Shown here in pieces: positions 19,005 through 28,137 of a stretch of 35,315 nt of DNA. Position 1 is the stretch's first letter; each line of letters begins with the position of its first letter. Below the pieces are notes generated by a model. That model was not told where the DNA came from. It searched no databases and saw nothing but the letters and a program-made list of their open reading frames with translations. Made by a program: the position numbers and the translations under genes. Origin of the DNA: an uncultured Clostridia bacterium (GTDB lineage Bacteria > Bacillota > Clostridia > Oscillospirales > Ruminococcaceae); assembly GCA_947631055.1 (NCBI GenBank), contig CANRJZ010000003.1, positions 1 through 35,315 on the forward strand, given 5' to 3'.

Positions 19005-20357
19005 TTAGCTCCGGTCTTTGCCGGCGGTTTCCGCCGTGACGTGCTTTTCTCCGGTATGCTGCTGAACGGACGCTGCCGGAGGATCGCTTATGTCAAAATC
19101 AAAATAATCTTTCGTGCGGTGGGAAAGCTTTTTCTTTTTCAGCAGATATGCAACGGATTCGCTGAACAAAGCGTATATTACCGCAAATATCGGGACTCCC
19201 AATAACATTCCTGCAAATCCGAACAATCCTCCGCCTACAAAGATCGCAAACATTACCCAGAACGGAGTAAGTCCCGTTGAATCGCCCAGTATTTTCGGAC
19301 CAAGGATATTTCCGTCGAACTGCTGTAAAATTATTATGAATATGATGAACGGTATTACCTGCTTAGGCGCTGCCATAAGCAGGAGCAGGGCGCTCGGTAT
19401 GGCTCCGAAAAACGGTCCGAAGAAAGGTATGATATTCGTTATGCCTATTATAACGCTTATAAGTGCGGCAAAATCCATCTGCATTATTGTCATTACTATA
19501 AAGCAGATAACGCCTATTATAAATGAATCGACCAGCTTTCCGGAAAGAAATCCCGAAAGCGTCTTGTTTGCCTTTGAACTTACAAGCAGGATATTCTTGC
19601 TCAGGTTTTTGGGGAAAAAGGCGTAAACTATCTTTTTCGCCTGCGCTATGAATGTTTCCTTGCTTAAAAGAAGGTATATAGCCACTATAAATCCGATAAC
19701 GCAGTCTTTTATTGTCATAATGACTACTATTGCGCTGTCTTTCAGCTTTATCGATATATCCCCGATCTTAGGGATCATATTGTTTGCGTAATCGATGAGT
19801 TTTGGGTATATGGTATCGAGTTGGGATTCAATCGCCGAAACTATCTTGGGGTAATCACCGAGGAACTTGGTTATAAGGGTCTCTATCTGACGGCGGTATG
19901 CCGGTATGCTTGAAAATATCTCCACTACGCTGGAAGTTATCTGATCTACTACAACGGCGATAAGAGCGGTTATAACGGCGATAAGTATTATTATGCTTAT
20001 GCTGACGCTCAGGGCTCTTGTCAGCTTTGGATGAGCTTTTTTCCTGTCTGTGATTTTCTGTATTATTTTCTCGATATATTTCATTATGGGGTTGCAAAGA
20101 TATGCTATCACTATGCCCCATGTTACGGGAGCCACCACGCGGAAAAATTCCTTTACTGCTCCGGAAACTGCCGAGAACTTTACAAAGATTATCACAAGCA
20201 GCAGGCAGACTGCAAAAGTAAGTACGCAGTACACGGCTATGGTATCATATTTTTTGTTGAAATCGACTTTCAATTTACCTCGTCCCTTCGCAGCAAACCG
20301 GTCGGCATGATCTTGTGTTTTTTCAAGAAGAGCCGTATTGACATCAGATGTGTTCAT
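19005..20357 (-). CDS. AI-2E family transporter (PerM/YtvI-like permease)
   Basis: VAPVTWGIVIAYLCNPIMKYIEK; GPFFGAIPSALLLLMAAPKQVIPFIIFIIILQQFDGNILGPKILGDSTGLTPFWVMFAIFVGGGLFGFAGMLLGVPIFAV. Confidence 0.93.
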   Translation of the reverse strand: MNTSDVNTALLEKTQDHADRFAAKGRGKLKVDFNKKYDTIAVYCVLTFAVCLLLVIIFVKFSAVSGAVKEFFRVVAPVTWGIVIAYLCNPIMKYIEKIIQKITDRKKAHPKLTRALSVSISIIILIAVITALIAVVVDQITSSVVEIFSSIPAYRRQIETLITKFLGDYPKIVSAIESQLDTIYPKLIDYANNMIPKIGDISIKLKDSAIVVIMTIKDCVIGFIVAIYLLLSKETFIAQAKKIVYAFFPKNLSKNILLVSSKANKTLSGFLSGKLVDSFIIGVICFIVMTIMQMDFAALISVIIGITNIIPFFGPFFGAIPSALLLLMAAPKQVIPFIIFIIILQQFDGNILGPKILGDSTGLTPFWVMFAIFVGGGLFGFAGMLLGVPIFAVIYALFSESVAYLLKKKKLSHRTKDYFDFDISDPPAASVQQHTGEKHVTAETAGKDRS

Positions 20358-20615
20358 AAATATTATACACCATTTCTTTCATCAAGTAAAGGATTTTTTT
20401 ATAATTTTAACAAATTTTTGTTCTTCAGGGATCTTTTAGAAATTATTGGCATACAGACGGAAAACTATTCGCCGGAAAAAGGAAAATATTTCTAAAGCAG
20501 CGGGCTTGCTTTGCCCTTTGTAAAATAAACAGGTTCATATAACAATGAGAAGCTGATCTTGCAAATTCTGCCTGAAAATAAAAATACTTTGAGCATTTTG
20601 CGGAAATTATGGCTC

Positions 20616-20629
20616 CGAAAACGTTTAAA
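20616..20629. promoter_or_regulatory. cre-like / LacI-family operator candidate
   Basis: CGAAAACGTTTAAA; about 12/14 to the CcpA cre consensus, with AAACGTTT core palindrome. Confidence 0.45.
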
Positions 20630-20654
20630 ATTTGTGAATTTTTTTGATAACCTC

Positions 20655-20683
20655 TTGCAATATCAAATAAATAATGCTAAAAT
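20655..20683 (+). promoter_or_regulatory. Sigma-A-type promoter for GH94 gene
   Basis: TTGCAA-N17-TAAAAT. Confidence 0.7.
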
Positions 20684-20743
20684 GTTATTATCAGATGTTG
20701 TGCCGGTCAGCGCCGGCTTTTTATGAAAGAAGGAGTGTGTTCA

Positions 20744-23152
20744 ATGAATTACGGACATTTTGATCTTGAAAAGAAGGAATATGTCATCACTAAACCGGAT
20801 ACCCCCGCTCCATGGGCAAATTATCTCGGTTCGCCGGAATACGGCGCTATGATCTCAAATAACGCCGAGGGTTACAGCTTTGTTAAATCAGGTGCTAACG
20901 GACGTATACTCCGTTACCGTTTCAATACCAATCTTTCTCTCCCGGGAAGATTTATCTATATCCGCGACAACGATACTGCGGATTATTGGTCTGCTTCATG
21001 GCAGCCGGTAGGAAAGCCTCTTGACCAGTATAAGAGCGAATGCCGCCATGGTACGGCATATACTGTCATTTCCGCCGAATATGCTCAGGTAAGATCGGAA
21101 GTTACATATTACGTTCCTCAGGGAAAGACCTATGAGGTATGGAGAGCTGTTATAACAAATTGCTCCGATAAGCCAAGGAAGCTTTCCGTTTACGGTTTCT
21201 GCGAATTCACAAACGACAATAACTACGAGCAGGATCAGGTAAACCTTCAGTATACGCAGTTCATCACAAGAACTACTTTTGAGGAAAACAGGATTATCCA
21301 GCATATCAACGAAAACAGCGGCAAGGACGAAACAGGTTCAAACCACCGCGAACGTTTCTTTGGTATGGTGGGCGCTGATGTCTGCGGATATAACGGCGAT
21401 CTTAATCATTTTATAGGTTCTTACCGCACTATGGCTAACCCTATTGCCGTTGAAAGCGGACGCTGCGATAATGTCCTCAACTACAACGCCAACGCCTGCG
21501 GTGCGCTCCAGACAGCCGTTACTCTCGGCGCCGGCGGAACTATTGAACTTATTTATATAGTAGGTCAGCGCAACAGCGCGGAAGCTGCCGAAATACTCAA
21601 TGAATACAAAACTGCCGGCAAGGTAGACGCTGAGATCAAGGAACTGAAAAACTACTGGCACGGCAAACTTGCAAACTTCCAGATAGATACTCCGAGCAGC
21701 GAATTCAACAATATGATAAACGTATGGAACGCTTATCAGTGCTTTATTACGTTTATATGGTCAAGAGCGGCTTCGTTCATCTACTGCGGTCTTAGAAACG
21801 GTTACGGCTACCGCGACACCGTTCAGGATATTCAGGGAATTATCCACCTTGATCCGGAAATGGCGGGTGACAAGATCAGGTTCATGCTTTCCGCTCAGGT
21901 CGATAACGGCGCAGGACTTCCGCTTGTAAAATTCGATCATAATGCGGGTCATGAAAACGCTCCCGAAGAGGATAACCCCAATTCCGATTACGCAAAGGAA
22001 ACAGGCCACCCGTCGTACCGTGCGGACGACGCACTCTGGCTGTTCCCGACTATCTTCAAGTACATAGGCGAAAGCGGCAACACCGCATTCCTGGACGAAG
22101 TTATCCCTTATTCCAACGGCGGAGAGGGAACGGTCTACGATCACCTCAAGAGAGCAATAGACTTCTCAATGAAGCATCTCGGCGATCACGATATGCCTGC
22201 CGGACTCCATGCCGACTGGAACGACTGCCTCAGAATGGGCAAGAAGGGCGAATCTACCTTTGTTGCATTCCAGCTTTACTATGCGATGACCGTTATAAAA
22301 GGTTATGCCGAAAAGAAAAACGATACCGAATATGTTAAATATATCGAAGATGTTCAGGGCAAGCTCGGCGCGTCGCTTGCAAAATGCTGGGACGAGGACC
22401 GCTGGATCAGAGGTATCCGCGAGGACGGAGTTATCGTCGGCGCAAAGAAAGATCCGGAAGCAAATATGTGGCTCAATCCTCAGAGCTGGGGCGTTATATC
22501 CGGATTTGCCTCCAAGGAGCAGGGCGACAAGTCCATGGACTCCGTTCATGAGATACTCAACACTCCTTACGGCGTAAAGCTTCTTGAACCTCCTTATGTT
22601 GACCACTTCTTTGACGGTGCGCTCATGCACATATTCAATCCCGATACAAAGGAAAACGGCGGTATTTTCTCTCAGTCACAGGGTTGGGCGATACTGGCGG
22701 AATCCCTTCTCGGTCACGGCAACAGGGCGTTTGAATACTTTATGGAATCTTCTCCTGCGGCAATGAACGACAAGGCTGAGATACGCGTTATCGAGCCTTA
22801 CGCTCATGGACAGTTCACTGAGTCCACACGTTCGCCTTTTGAGGGACGTTCACATGTACACTGGCTGACAGGAACGGCTTCTACGGTAATGGTAGGCTGC
22901 GTTGAAGGTATTCTTGGAATGAGACCCAATGCCGACGGTCTGGTAGTTGATCCTGCTATCCCTTCGGAATGGGCAAGCTACACCGTAAAGAAAACATTCA
23001 GGGGCAAACATCTCGATATGACCTTCAACAATCCTGCTCATAAGGAAAGCGGCGTTGCGTCAATAGTTCTCAACGGTGAAAAGCTCAGCGGAAATCTTAT
23101 TCCGGCAGACAAGCTGAAAGATGAAAATGAAGTTATCGTAACACTTGGCTGA
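20744..23152 (+). CDS. Cellobiose phosphorylase (GH94, glycosyltransferase 36 family)
   Basis: MNYGHFDLEKKEYVITKPDTPAPWANYLGSPEYGAMISNNAEGYSFVKSG; GYGYRDTVQDIQGIIHLDPE; HADWNDCLRMG. Confidence 0.95.
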   Translation: MNYGHFDLEKKEYVITKPDTPAPWANYLGSPEYGAMISNNAEGYSFVKSGANGRILRYRFNTNLSLPGRFIYIRDNDTADYWSASWQPVGKPLDQYKSECRHGTAYTVISAEYAQVRSEVTYYVPQGKTYEVWRAVITNCSDKPRKLSVYGFCEFTNDNNYEQDQVNLQYTQFITRTTFEENRIIQHINENSGKDETGSNHRERFFGMVGADVCGYNGDLNHFIGSYRTMANPIAVESGRCDNVLNYNANACGALQTAVTLGAGGTIELIYIVGQRNSAEAAEILNEYKTAGKVDAEIKELKNYWHGKLANFQIDTPSSEFNNMINVWNAYQCFITFIWSRAASFIYCGLRNGYGYRDTVQDIQGIIHLDPEMAGDKIRFMLSAQVDNGAGLPLVKFDHNAGHENAPEEDNPNSDYAKETGHPSYRADDALWLFPTIFKYIGESGNTAFLDEVIPYSNGGEGTVYDHLKRAIDFSMKHLGDHDMPAGLHADWNDCLRMGKKGESTFVAFQLYYAMTVIKGYAEKKNDTEYVKYIEDVQGKLGASLAKCWDEDRWIRGIREDGVIVGAKKDPEANMWLNPQSWGVISGFASKEQGDKSMDSVHEILNTPYGVKLLEPPYVDHFFDGALMHIFNPDTKENGGIFSQSQGWAILAESLLGHGNRAFEYFMESSPAAMNDKAEIRVIEPYAHGQFTESTRSPFEGRSHVHWLTGTASTVMVGCVEGILGMRPNADGLVVDPAIPSEWASYTVKKTFRGKHLDMTFNNPAHKESGVASIVLNGEKLSGNLIPADKLKDENEVIVTLG

Positions 23153-23163
23153 CAGTAAAAAAC

Positions 23164-23201
23164 GCGGCGCAGTATTTGTAATGCTGCGCCGCTGCCGTTT
23201 T
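23164..23201 (+). terminator. Terminator-like hairpin downstream of GH94 gene
   Basis: GCGGCGCAG ... CTGCGCCGC then TGCCGTTTTT. Confidence 0.55.
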
Positions 23202-23215
23202 TGGGAGGAACTTTT

Positions 23216-23845
23216 ATGCCGGAAAATATTTCACCGGATCTGCGGTACGAAAGAAAAATGCTCAATGCGGGAACTATCCTCGCGCCGCTCCCTGCCGTAA
23301 TGGTCTCGTGCGGAACAAAGGAAAAAGCAAATGTTTTCACGGCTGCGTGGACAGGGATACTTTGCACCCGCCCGGCGGTGACATATATTTCCGTGCGCCC
23401 GTCAAGATATTCTTACGGCATTATTAAGGAAACGGGAGAGTTCGCTATAAATCTTACCACGTCAAAAATGGTTCGTGAAACCGACTTTTGCGGAATGAAA
23501 AGCGGAAGGGATATGGATAAGATCAAAAAATGCGGTCTGCACACCGCTCCTTCATTCAGGATAAATGCTCCGATAATTTCTGAAAGCCCGCTTTCGCTGG
23601 AATGTAAGGTGAAAGATATAATCCCTCTCGGTTCGCATGATATGTTCATAGCGGATATAATCGCCGTAAATGCTGACGGAAGATATATTGACAGCAAAGG
23701 AAAGATAAATCTACAGCAGGCCGGACTTATGGCATATTCTCACGGCGAATATTTTTCACTTGGCAGAAAACTGGGCTCATTTGGGTATTCCGCGGCAAAA
23801 AGATCTGCCCGCAAAAGGCGGAACGTTACCGGACGGCGGCAGTGA
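23216..23845 (+). CDS. Flavin reductase-like, FMN-binding family protein
   Basis: PLPAVMVSCGTKEKANVFTAAWTGILCTRPAVTYISVRPSRYSYGIIKETGEFAINL; GGGAGG before ATG 23216. Confidence 0.88.
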   Translation: MPENISPDLRYERKMLNAGTILAPLPAVMVSCGTKEKANVFTAAWTGILCTRPAVTYISVRPSRYSYGIIKETGEFAINLTTSKMVRETDFCGMKSGRDMDKIKKCGLHTAPSFRINAPIISESPLSLECKVKDIIPLGSHDMFIADIIAVNADGRYIDSKGKINLQQAGLMAYSHGEYFSLGRKLGSFGYSAAKRSARKRRNVTGRRQ

Positions 23846-23902
23846 TATCCTTTTATAATGCCGGTCGGATACTTGCCTCGGTAAAAAAATTCAAAAAAAC
23901 AC

Positions 23903-23931
23903 TTGCAATTTGAAAAAAGATGTGATATACT
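23903..23931 (+). promoter_or_regulatory. Sigma-A-type promoter for secG
   Basis: TTGCAA-N17-TATACT. Confidence 0.75.
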
Positions 23932-23968
23932 ATACTGGATGTCGTATCTTTATGTGGAGGTGTAAAAT

Positions 23969-24244
23969 ATGGAATTCGGTGTGATACAGATAGTCGGCGG
24001 CATAATTATGATCATAAGCTGTATCCTGCTTATAATAATAACTATGATGCAGGAACAGAAGCAGCAGGATATGAGTTCGGCGCTTTCGGGTCAGAGCGAT
24101 AACTTCTTCGGAAAGGGAAATGTAAGCAGCTCCAGAGAACAGGCGCTTGCAAGACTTACGAAACTTCTCGTTGTTGTTTTCTTTGTGGTCACGATCGCTG
24201 TAAATATCATTCCGGCTATAATAAGCAGGATAAACGCAAGCTGA
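23969..24244 (+). CDS. secG: Preprotein translocase subunit SecG
   Basis: Two TM helices; LLIIITMMQEQKQQDMSSALSGQSDNFFGKG; adjacent to rnr. Confidence 0.9.
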   Translation: MEFGVIQIVGGIIMIISCILLIIITMMQEQKQQDMSSALSGQSDNFFGKGNVSSSREQALARLTKLLVVVFFVVTIAVNIIPAIISRINAS

Positions 24245-24255
24245 ATAAAACCGCA

Positions 24256-24288
24256 AAGCCCTGTGTTTTAGCGAACACGGGGTTTTTT
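24256..24288 (+). terminator. Rho-independent terminator after secG
   Basis: AAGCCCTGTGTT-TTAGCG-AACACGGGGTTTTTT. Confidence 0.8.
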
Positions 24289-24379
24289 CATATATCTTTC
24301 TCCGGAACGTATAAGGCTCTTTGCCGATCGGAGACGGATAAAAACTAAGATCCGATGTCTGTAATTACGGAGGGAAAAT

Positions 24380-26506
24380 ATGGCTGATATCAAGGATATA
24401 TACAAAAACAGAATAAAAGCACAGCTTCGTCCGATGTCCGGAGGCAAAGGTCTTACCTACAAAAGACTGTATTCGCTATGCAAAGGGAAGAGATCCGATG
24501 CCGCAGCTTTTGCGTCGGCTGTTGCCGAACTGAAACGGGACGGTATTATTTTTGAAAATAAAAATATGATAGTTTTCTGCGATAATGCGGGACTTTTCCG
24601 CGCGAGAGTGGTAAGGATAAACAAAACCTTCGGCTTCATCGGAGACGAAAGCGGAAAGGAATACTTTGTTCCCGGCAAATTCCTTATGGGCGCTATGCCC
24701 GGAGATAAAGTAATGGCTAAACTCCTGCCGGAAAGCGGCAAAGAGACTCCTGAGTGTCAGGTGGTCTCGATAACCGAAACAGGCTTTTCGGAATTTTCGG
24801 GAGTGGTCAGAAAGATCGGCGGACGATTTTGTGTGATACCCGACGATATATCAAATGAGCCTATAGAGATCTCCGCTCTGGAAGTTCCTGTCAGAGCAGG
24901 AGATAAGGTGCTTGCGGAAATATGTTTCAGAGGAGAAAGACATTCCGCTCACAGGGCTAAGGTCACCGGTCTGTTCGGAAGCAGCGGCAAGGCTTCAAGC
25001 AGCGCGGAGGCAATATTGTATATGAGCGGGATAGAAACGGAATTCCCGTCTGAGGTGCTCGATGAAGCAAGACAGGCTGAGCACAGGGGCGTGCCGGACG
25101 CAGAAGCGTCAAGACGTCTCGATCTCAGGGACAGTGTAATATTCACTATTGACGGTGCCGATACCAAGGACATAGACGACGCTGTGTCGCTTTCGAGGAC
25201 TCCGGACGGATGGGCGCTGGGAGTCCATATTGCCGATGTTTCGTATTATGTCAAGGCAGGATCGGCTCTTGACCGTGACGCCATGCTCAGGGGTACTTCG
25301 GTATACTATGCGGACAAGGTCGTTCCCATGCTTCCGAAAGAACTTTCAAACGGTATATGTTCGCTCAACCCGAATGAAGACCGTCTGGCTTTTTCCTGCC
25401 TGATGAAGATAGACGCGGAAGGCAGACTGGTCTCATATAAATTCAGCAAATCGGTCATACGTTCAAGGGTAAAAGGCGTTTACAGCGAAATAAACACAGT
25501 TATCGAATGTTTAAAAAACGGCAGTGAAGTTCCCGAAGAACTTGCTTTGAAGTACGGCGGTATTACGGAGACCATAATGCTCATGGATGAACTGGCGGAA
25601 ATACTTACGGCAAACAAGCTCCGCAGGGGAGCGCCGCAGATAGATTCCCCCGAATGTAAACTTATAGTTGATGATAACGGCGTATGCGTTGACGTCAAAA
25701 AACGGGAAAGAGGCAGGAGCGAGCTTATCATTGAGGAATTTATGCTTATGGCAAATACCTCAGCGGCACGGCTTGCAAGGGAGCAGGGGATACCGTTTGT
25801 TTATCGAGTCCATGAAGATCCGGCACCGGAAAAAGTTCAGGAACTTGTAGAGACGGTCTCTCAGATGGGTATCGAAGTGCCTCATTTTTCCGAGGCAAAG
25901 CCCGCACATCTTGCGGCTATACTTGAAAAAACGGCGGATCTGCCGTTGTCGCCCATGATAAACAATATGGTACTGCGTTCCATGGCAAAGGCAAAATATT
26001 CCGACGAGCCGCTGGGACATTTCGGACTGGTGCTTGCAGATTATTCCCATTTTACGTCTCCCATAAGGCGCTATCCGGATCTTGCCATACACCGCATATT
26101 GACAGATCTTTGCTATAATAAGCAAAGTATACAGTATATGCAAAAGCGTTATAAGGCTTTTGCCGCCGAAGCGGCGCGGATATCATCGGAGCGCGAGCTT
26201 ACCGCTATGCGTGCCGAACGTGAATGTGAGGACCGCTATATTGCCGAATATATGTCCGCTCATATAGGGGAAAGCTTTGAGGGAACTGTATCTTCCGTGC
26301 AGGAATACGGATTTTTCGTAGAGCTGCCCAATACGGTAGAAGGACTTGTACGCATTGATTCCTTAAAGGACGGACCGTATGATTTTGACGGCAAATTTAC
26401 GCTGATGAGAGCCGGCAAGCCGGCATACAGGATAGGCGATAGGGTAAGGGTCATCTGTTCGGCGGCGGATATTTCCTCCGGACAGGTGGATATGGTAATA
26501 GAATGA
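24380..26506 (+). CDS. rnr: Ribonuclease R
   Basis: FTIDGADTKDIDDAVSLSRTPDGWALGVHIADVSYYVKAGSALDRDAMLRGTSVYYADKVVPMLPKELSNGICSLNPNEDRLAFS; C-terminal S1 domain. Confidence 0.95.
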   Translation: MADIKDIYKNRIKAQLRPMSGGKGLTYKRLYSLCKGKRSDAAAFASAVAELKRDGIIFENKNMIVFCDNAGLFRARVVRINKTFGFIGDESGKEYFVPGKFLMGAMPGDKVMAKLLPESGKETPECQVVSITETGFSEFSGVVRKIGGRFCVIPDDISNEPIEISALEVPVRAGDKVLAEICFRGERHSAHRAKVTGLFGSSGKASSSAEAILYMSGIETEFPSEVLDEARQAEHRGVPDAEASRRLDLRDSVIFTIDGADTKDIDDAVSLSRTPDGWALGVHIADVSYYVKAGSALDRDAMLRGTSVYYADKVVPMLPKELSNGICSLNPNEDRLAFSCLMKIDAEGRLVSYKFSKSVIRSRVKGVYSEINTVIECLKNGSEVPEELALKYGGITETIMLMDELAEILTANKLRRGAPQIDSPECKLIVDDNGVCVDVKKRERGRSELIIEEFMLMANTSAARLAREQGIPFVYRVHEDPAPEKVQELVETVSQMGIEVPHFSEAKPAHLAAILEKTADLPLSPMINNMVLRSMAKAKYSDEPLGHFGLVLADYSHFTSPIRRYPDLAIHRILTDLCYNKQSIQYMQKRYKAFAAEAARISSERELTAMRAERECEDRYIAEYMSAHIGESFEGTVSSVQEYGFFVELPNTVEGLVRIDSLKDGPYDFDGKFTLMRAGKPAYRIGDRVRVICSAADISSGQVDMVIE

Positions 26507-26517
26507 CCTCCTTAAAG

Positions 26518-26546
26518 TTGACAAGATTTTTCTGTAATGATATAAT
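26518..26546 (+). promoter_or_regulatory. Perfect-consensus sigma-A promoter
   Basis: TTGACA-N17-TATAAT. Confidence 0.88.
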
Positions 26547-26576
26547 TTAATAAGCATGATCCAAAGGAGAATTTCT

Positions 26577-27380
26577 ATGGAATATCTGAAACAAGGCAAG
26601 GATATCCTTCTTAAAGTTTCCGATCTTGATCTTGACGAAACACTTGACTGCGGTCAGGCGTTCCGTTGGGAAAGAACGGGTATCGGTCCGGACTGCGCTT
26701 ACCGCGGGTATATGCTGAATACTCCGCTGCATGTTGCTGCCGAAAAGGATCATTTCAGGTTCTATGATACCGATGAGGAAACATTTATAAATGTATGGGT
26801 GCCGTATTTTGACCTTGAGACCGATTATTCGGAGATAAAGAAGATCCTTTCGGAGGACGCTCCGCTTTCAAAAGCCTGCGCATATGCCGGCGGGATACGC
26901 ATACTCCGTCAGGACAGCTGGGAGGCGCTTTGCTCTTTTATTATCTCGCAGAACAACAATATACCAAGAATAAAGGGGATAATAGGCAGGCTTTGCGAAA
27001 TGTATAACGGTTTTCCGGACTTTACCGGAATGAAAGGCGTAACTCCGGACGATCTTGCGCCGTTAAGGGCGGGATTTCGTGCAAAGTACATAGCAGACTG
27101 CGTAAGCAAGCTGAACTCAGGGGAGATAGTCCTTGAAAATATAAAGGAACTTCCCACTGAAGAGATAAGAAAGATACTTATGACGATAAAAGGCGTCGGT
27201 CCAAAAGTAGCGGATTGCGCGATGCTGTACGGAATGTACCGCATCGACTGCGTTCCGATGGACGTATGGATGAAACGGGTAATGGAGCAGTTCTATCCGG
27301 AGGGCTTTCCGGAATTTGTGCTGCCTTATGCGGGTATCGCACAGCAGTATCTTTTCCATTATATGAGGACCGGAACATGA
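26577..27380 (+). CDS. 8-oxoguanine DNA glycosylase (OGG-like, HhH-GPD superfamily)
   Basis: LDCGQAFRWER; ALCSFIISQNNNIPRIKGIIGRLC; TIKGVGPKVADCAMLYGMYRIDCVPMDVWMKRVM; AAAGGAG before ATG 26577. Confidence 0.92.
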   Translation: MEYLKQGKDILLKVSDLDLDETLDCGQAFRWERTGIGPDCAYRGYMLNTPLHVAAEKDHFRFYDTDEETFINVWVPYFDLETDYSEIKKILSEDAPLSKACAYAGGIRILRQDSWEALCSFIISQNNNIPRIKGIIGRLCEMYNGFPDFTGMKGVTPDDLAPLRAGFRAKYIADCVSKLNSGEIVLENIKELPTEEIRKILMTIKGVGPKVADCAMLYGMYRIDCVPMDVWMKRVMEQFYPEGFPEFVLPYAGIAQQYLFHYMRTGT

Positions 27381-27393
27381 AAGGAAGTCAGTT

Positions 27394-28077
27394 ATGCGAG
27401 AAAGTATTTTGACCATACCGATAAGCGAAGTGCTTGAACCGAAGGAAGGCTGTCCTATATGCCGTATGAGGGATATGCTCGAACAGCGCACGGTGGAATA
27501 TATAATGGGCGCAGCAATGATGGAACCCGATGTCCGCATTGAAACGAACCGTGCAGGTTTCTGCCATACTCATTTTCAGCAGATGCTGAAGCAGAAGAAC
27601 CGTCTTTCTCTTGCGCTTATGTTACAGACTCATCTTGAAGAAGTGGACAAACAGCTTTTTTCACGCAAGAAGCTTTTTGAAGCAAAAAATGCCAAAAAAG
27701 CCAAACTTTCGGAGATAAACAGCAGCTGTTTTGTGTGCGAAAAAGTTGACTGGGGAATGGAACGTCTTATGCGGACGTTTTTTGAAATGTATTCTCAGAA
27801 GGATTTCCGTGAACTTCTTGCACAGCAGGAATATATTTGTCTGCCGCATTATGATCTTTTGCAGTCTCTTGCTCCCGTATATCTGAAAAAAGACGATCTG
27901 GAAAGCTTCAATAAACTGGCGGGAGAACTGACGGAAAGGCATATAGCGCTGCTGTATAAAGATGTTTCTCATTACTGCAAGATGTATGATTACCGGAATT
28001 CCGGCAAAGATGCCGACTGGGGCAATTCCCGTGACAGCATTGAACGGGCGATAAAGTTTCTTGTTTCCAGAAACTGA
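27394..28077 (+). CDS. DUF6062-like protein with two C-x2-C ... C-x2-H modules
   Basis: CPIC...FCHTHF and CFVC...CLPHY. Confidence 0.75.
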   Translation: MRESILTIPISEVLEPKEGCPICRMRDMLEQRTVEYIMGAAMMEPDVRIETNRAGFCHTHFQQMLKQKNRLSLALMLQTHLEEVDKQLFSRKKLFEAKNAKKAKLSEINSSCFVCEKVDWGMERLMRTFFEMYSQKDFRELLAQQEYICLPHYDLLQSLAPVYLKKDDLESFNKLAGELTERHIALLYKDVSHYCKMYDYRNSGKDADWGNSRDSIERAIKFLVSRN

Positions 28078-28082
28078 TAAAT

Positions 28083-28113
28083 TTTGCAGGCTGAGCCTGC
28101 CTCAGCCTGCAAA
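28083..28113. repeat. Intercistronic inverted repeat, 13-bp stem
   Basis: TTTGCAGGCTGAG-CCTGC-CTCAGCCTGCAAA. Confidence 0.8.
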
Positions 28114-28137
28114 TTAAAATAGTTAGGAGAACAAACT

